Source: Syntrophomonadaceae bacterium (GTDB taxonomy: Bacteria > Bacillota > Dethiobacteria > DTU022). From it: DNA of 7,394 bases. The translations under genes and the position numbers were made by a program. Numbering within the stretch: position 1 is the first letter of the stretch; each line of letters begins with the position of its first letter. The notes under the pieces were generated by a model. The model saw only the letters and a list, made by a program, of their open reading frames with translations. It searched no databases and was not told the origin of the DNA. The stretch lies in NCBI GenBank assembly GCA_003558195.1, contig PWMM01000018.1, forward strand, positions 1 to 7,394, read 5' to 3'. Shown piece by piece: positions 6,885 to 7,394 of this stretch.

Positions 6885-7034
6885 TTAAAGATTACACTGT
6901 AAAGCCCCATAATAAAGCTCAGCAACTGTCATGAACGAAATTGCCGCTTGGTCGGGATACCTCCGTCTTTATTTTATTATATTGCGGTTTCCACGCAGCA
7001 GATGAATGCATACATCAGTATCAAGGAGTATCAA
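6885..7034 (-). pseudogene. VapC-type PIN-domain toxin, decayed and truncated
   Basis: Reading the minus strand from TTG at 7034 gives MILLDTDVCIHLLRGNRNIIK, a stop (TAA at 6969-6971), then in the same frame RRRYPDQAAISFMTVAELYY and GALQCNL before a second stop at 6885. LLDTD with the first metal-binding Asp and VAELYYGA with the conserved Glu are the first two PIN-domain motifs of VapC ribonuclease toxins, at their usual spacing. The rest of a domain of about 130 residues, with the remaining acidic residues, is missing; rqcH promoter DNA follows instead. Start choice: AAAGGTGG is about 7 nt upstream and the antitoxin stop is one base before the TTG. With an in-frame stop and no second half it cannot be an active toxin. 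Family from recognised motifs; confidence is high for the PIN origin and lower for the subfamily. Confidence 0.75.
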
Positions 7035-7035
7035 T

Positions 7036-7179
7036 CTATAAATCCACCTTTCTGCCTGCCGTTCGATGTGCCTTTATATCATCTGCAATCTCTTCTGCTG
7101 AACGTTTGTCTTCCCATTCCCCGGCAATTTTTTCCCACAGTTCAACCTGAACATGTCTTTGCCTATGATTTTGACGCAA
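7036..7179 (-). pseudogene. VapB-like antitoxin remnant (C-terminal part)
   Basis: Directly upstream of the toxin remnant, the minus strand encodes HVQVELWEKIAGEWEDKRSA followed by EEIADDIKAHRTAGRKVDL and TAG at 7036-7038, one base before the toxin TTG. An acidic, helical C-terminus ending in a basic HRTAGRKVDL-like tail is common in antitoxins paired with PIN toxins. The N-terminal DNA-binding part is absent: the frame is open only to about 7194, with just a TTG at 7179 as possible start and no good Shine-Dalgarno. The codons before about 7152 look unlike an antitoxin and overlap a transposase-like frame on the other strand, so true homology probably ends near 7150. Most likely a truncated gene, though a 47-residue product from the TTG cannot be excluded. 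Confidence 0.55.
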
Positions 7180-7394
7180 TGCGGGGTTACCACTACCTCA
7201 TGCATATCGCTCGGATGTTAAATGAGATGATGCTTTAATCGGTTAACTTGTTTGAAAAAGTAAAAGCCGTTGGCATCCAGGCATTCCTTGAAAAGTTGTT
7301 TTGCGTTATGCGCCACAGGGAGCTAAAAACAGAGAGGCTTCGCAAGTTAAAAGATTCCCCTGGCCAGCTGCGGCTGGTGCAGGAAGAAAATTGG
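7146..7394 (+). pseudogene. Probable insertion-sequence transposase, C-terminal remnant
   Basis: From about 7146 the plus strand reads PEHVFAYDFDAMRGYHYLMH, IARMLNEMML, a TAA at 7236-7238, and in the same frame SVNLFEKVKAVGIQAFLEKL onward to SPGQLRLVQEENW at the window edge. The pattern YDxxAMxGYHxLMxxAxMLN, then LFxKVKxxGI and a terminal QLRLV, resembles the C-terminal part of DDE transposases that I have seen in clostridia, but I cannot assign the family. The stop replaces what could have been a Tyr codon. The N-terminal half and catalytic core are absent: the toxin-antitoxin remnant lies there instead, head to head. The frame continues past base 7394, so its end is not seen. An intact gene starting at TTG 7248 or ATG 7311 is less likely but possible. 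Confidence 0.5.

Noticed and set aside
6941..7150. Open plus-strand frame opposite the toxin-antitoxin relic
   Set aside because: The minus strand explains this stretch with clear PIN and antitoxin motifs; the plus-strand translation is not protein-like until about 7146.
7074..7205. Minus-strand frame of 43 codons starting ATG, beginning MHEVVVTPHC
   Set aside because: It overlaps the antitoxin-like frame, has no ribosome site, and turns into low-credibility sequence. The alternative frame ends exactly one base before the toxin start, which is a far better fit.
7364..7377. CCAGC-TGCG-GCTGG hairpin as an IS end or terminator
   Set aside because: A 5-bp stem with no T-tract, inside the open transposase-like frame; too weak to call.

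Overview
The window looks like chromosomal DNA of a low-to-moderate GC Firmicute, probably of the class Clostridia. The gene order ileS - lspA - (lgt) - rluD-type pseudouridine synthase recalls the ileS/lspA/ylyB neighbourhood of Bacillus and relatives. Strong AGGAGG-type ribosome sites, two TTG starts and an RqcH/NFACT gene also fit. This placement is an inference from proteins and gene order; no rRNA is present.

Layout. Bases 41-5078 form a tight plus-strand gene train: isoleucyl-tRNA synthetase (ileS), lipoprotein signal peptidase (lspA, TTG start), prolipoprotein diacylglyceryl transferase (lgt, TTG start, 4 nt after lspA) and an RluA/RluD-family 23S rRNA pseudouridine synthase (rluD, ATGA overlap with lgt). 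The operon promoter, and any T-box leader, would lie left of base 1. The convergent gene rqcH (5083-6819, minus) ends 4 nt from the rluD stop. Its own promoter is readable: TTGCCA, 17 bp, TATACT.

Right flank (about 6885-7394). This stretch has no intact gene but is not empty. On the minus strand is a decayed VapBC-type toxin-antitoxin pair. The antitoxin has lost its N-terminal part. The PIN-domain toxin keeps its first third to half, interrupted by one in-frame stop, and is cut off just before the rqcH promoter. Head to head with the antitoxin, on the plus strand, is what looks like the C-terminal part of an insertion-sequence transposase with one in-frame TAA. It runs off the window.

How the genes work together. 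Lgt and LspA catalyse the two consecutive steps of bacterial lipoprotein maturation and sit side by side with coupled translation. IleS, the pseudouridine synthase and RqcH all belong to translation: tRNA charging, ribosomal RNA modification and rescue of stalled 50S subunits by C-terminal tailing.

The least expected signals are in the DNA itself. A perfect 11-bp stem with a 4-nt loop followed by five T residues lies inside the start of rluD and resembles an intrinsic terminator or attenuator. It sits in a cluster of TGATCA palindromes. TGATCA occurs 14 times in the window by hand count, and the 10-mer CCTGATCAGG occurs three times in three different genes. I see no CRISPR array, tRNA or rRNA and no intact mobile element. 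I found no convincing new multi-gene system.
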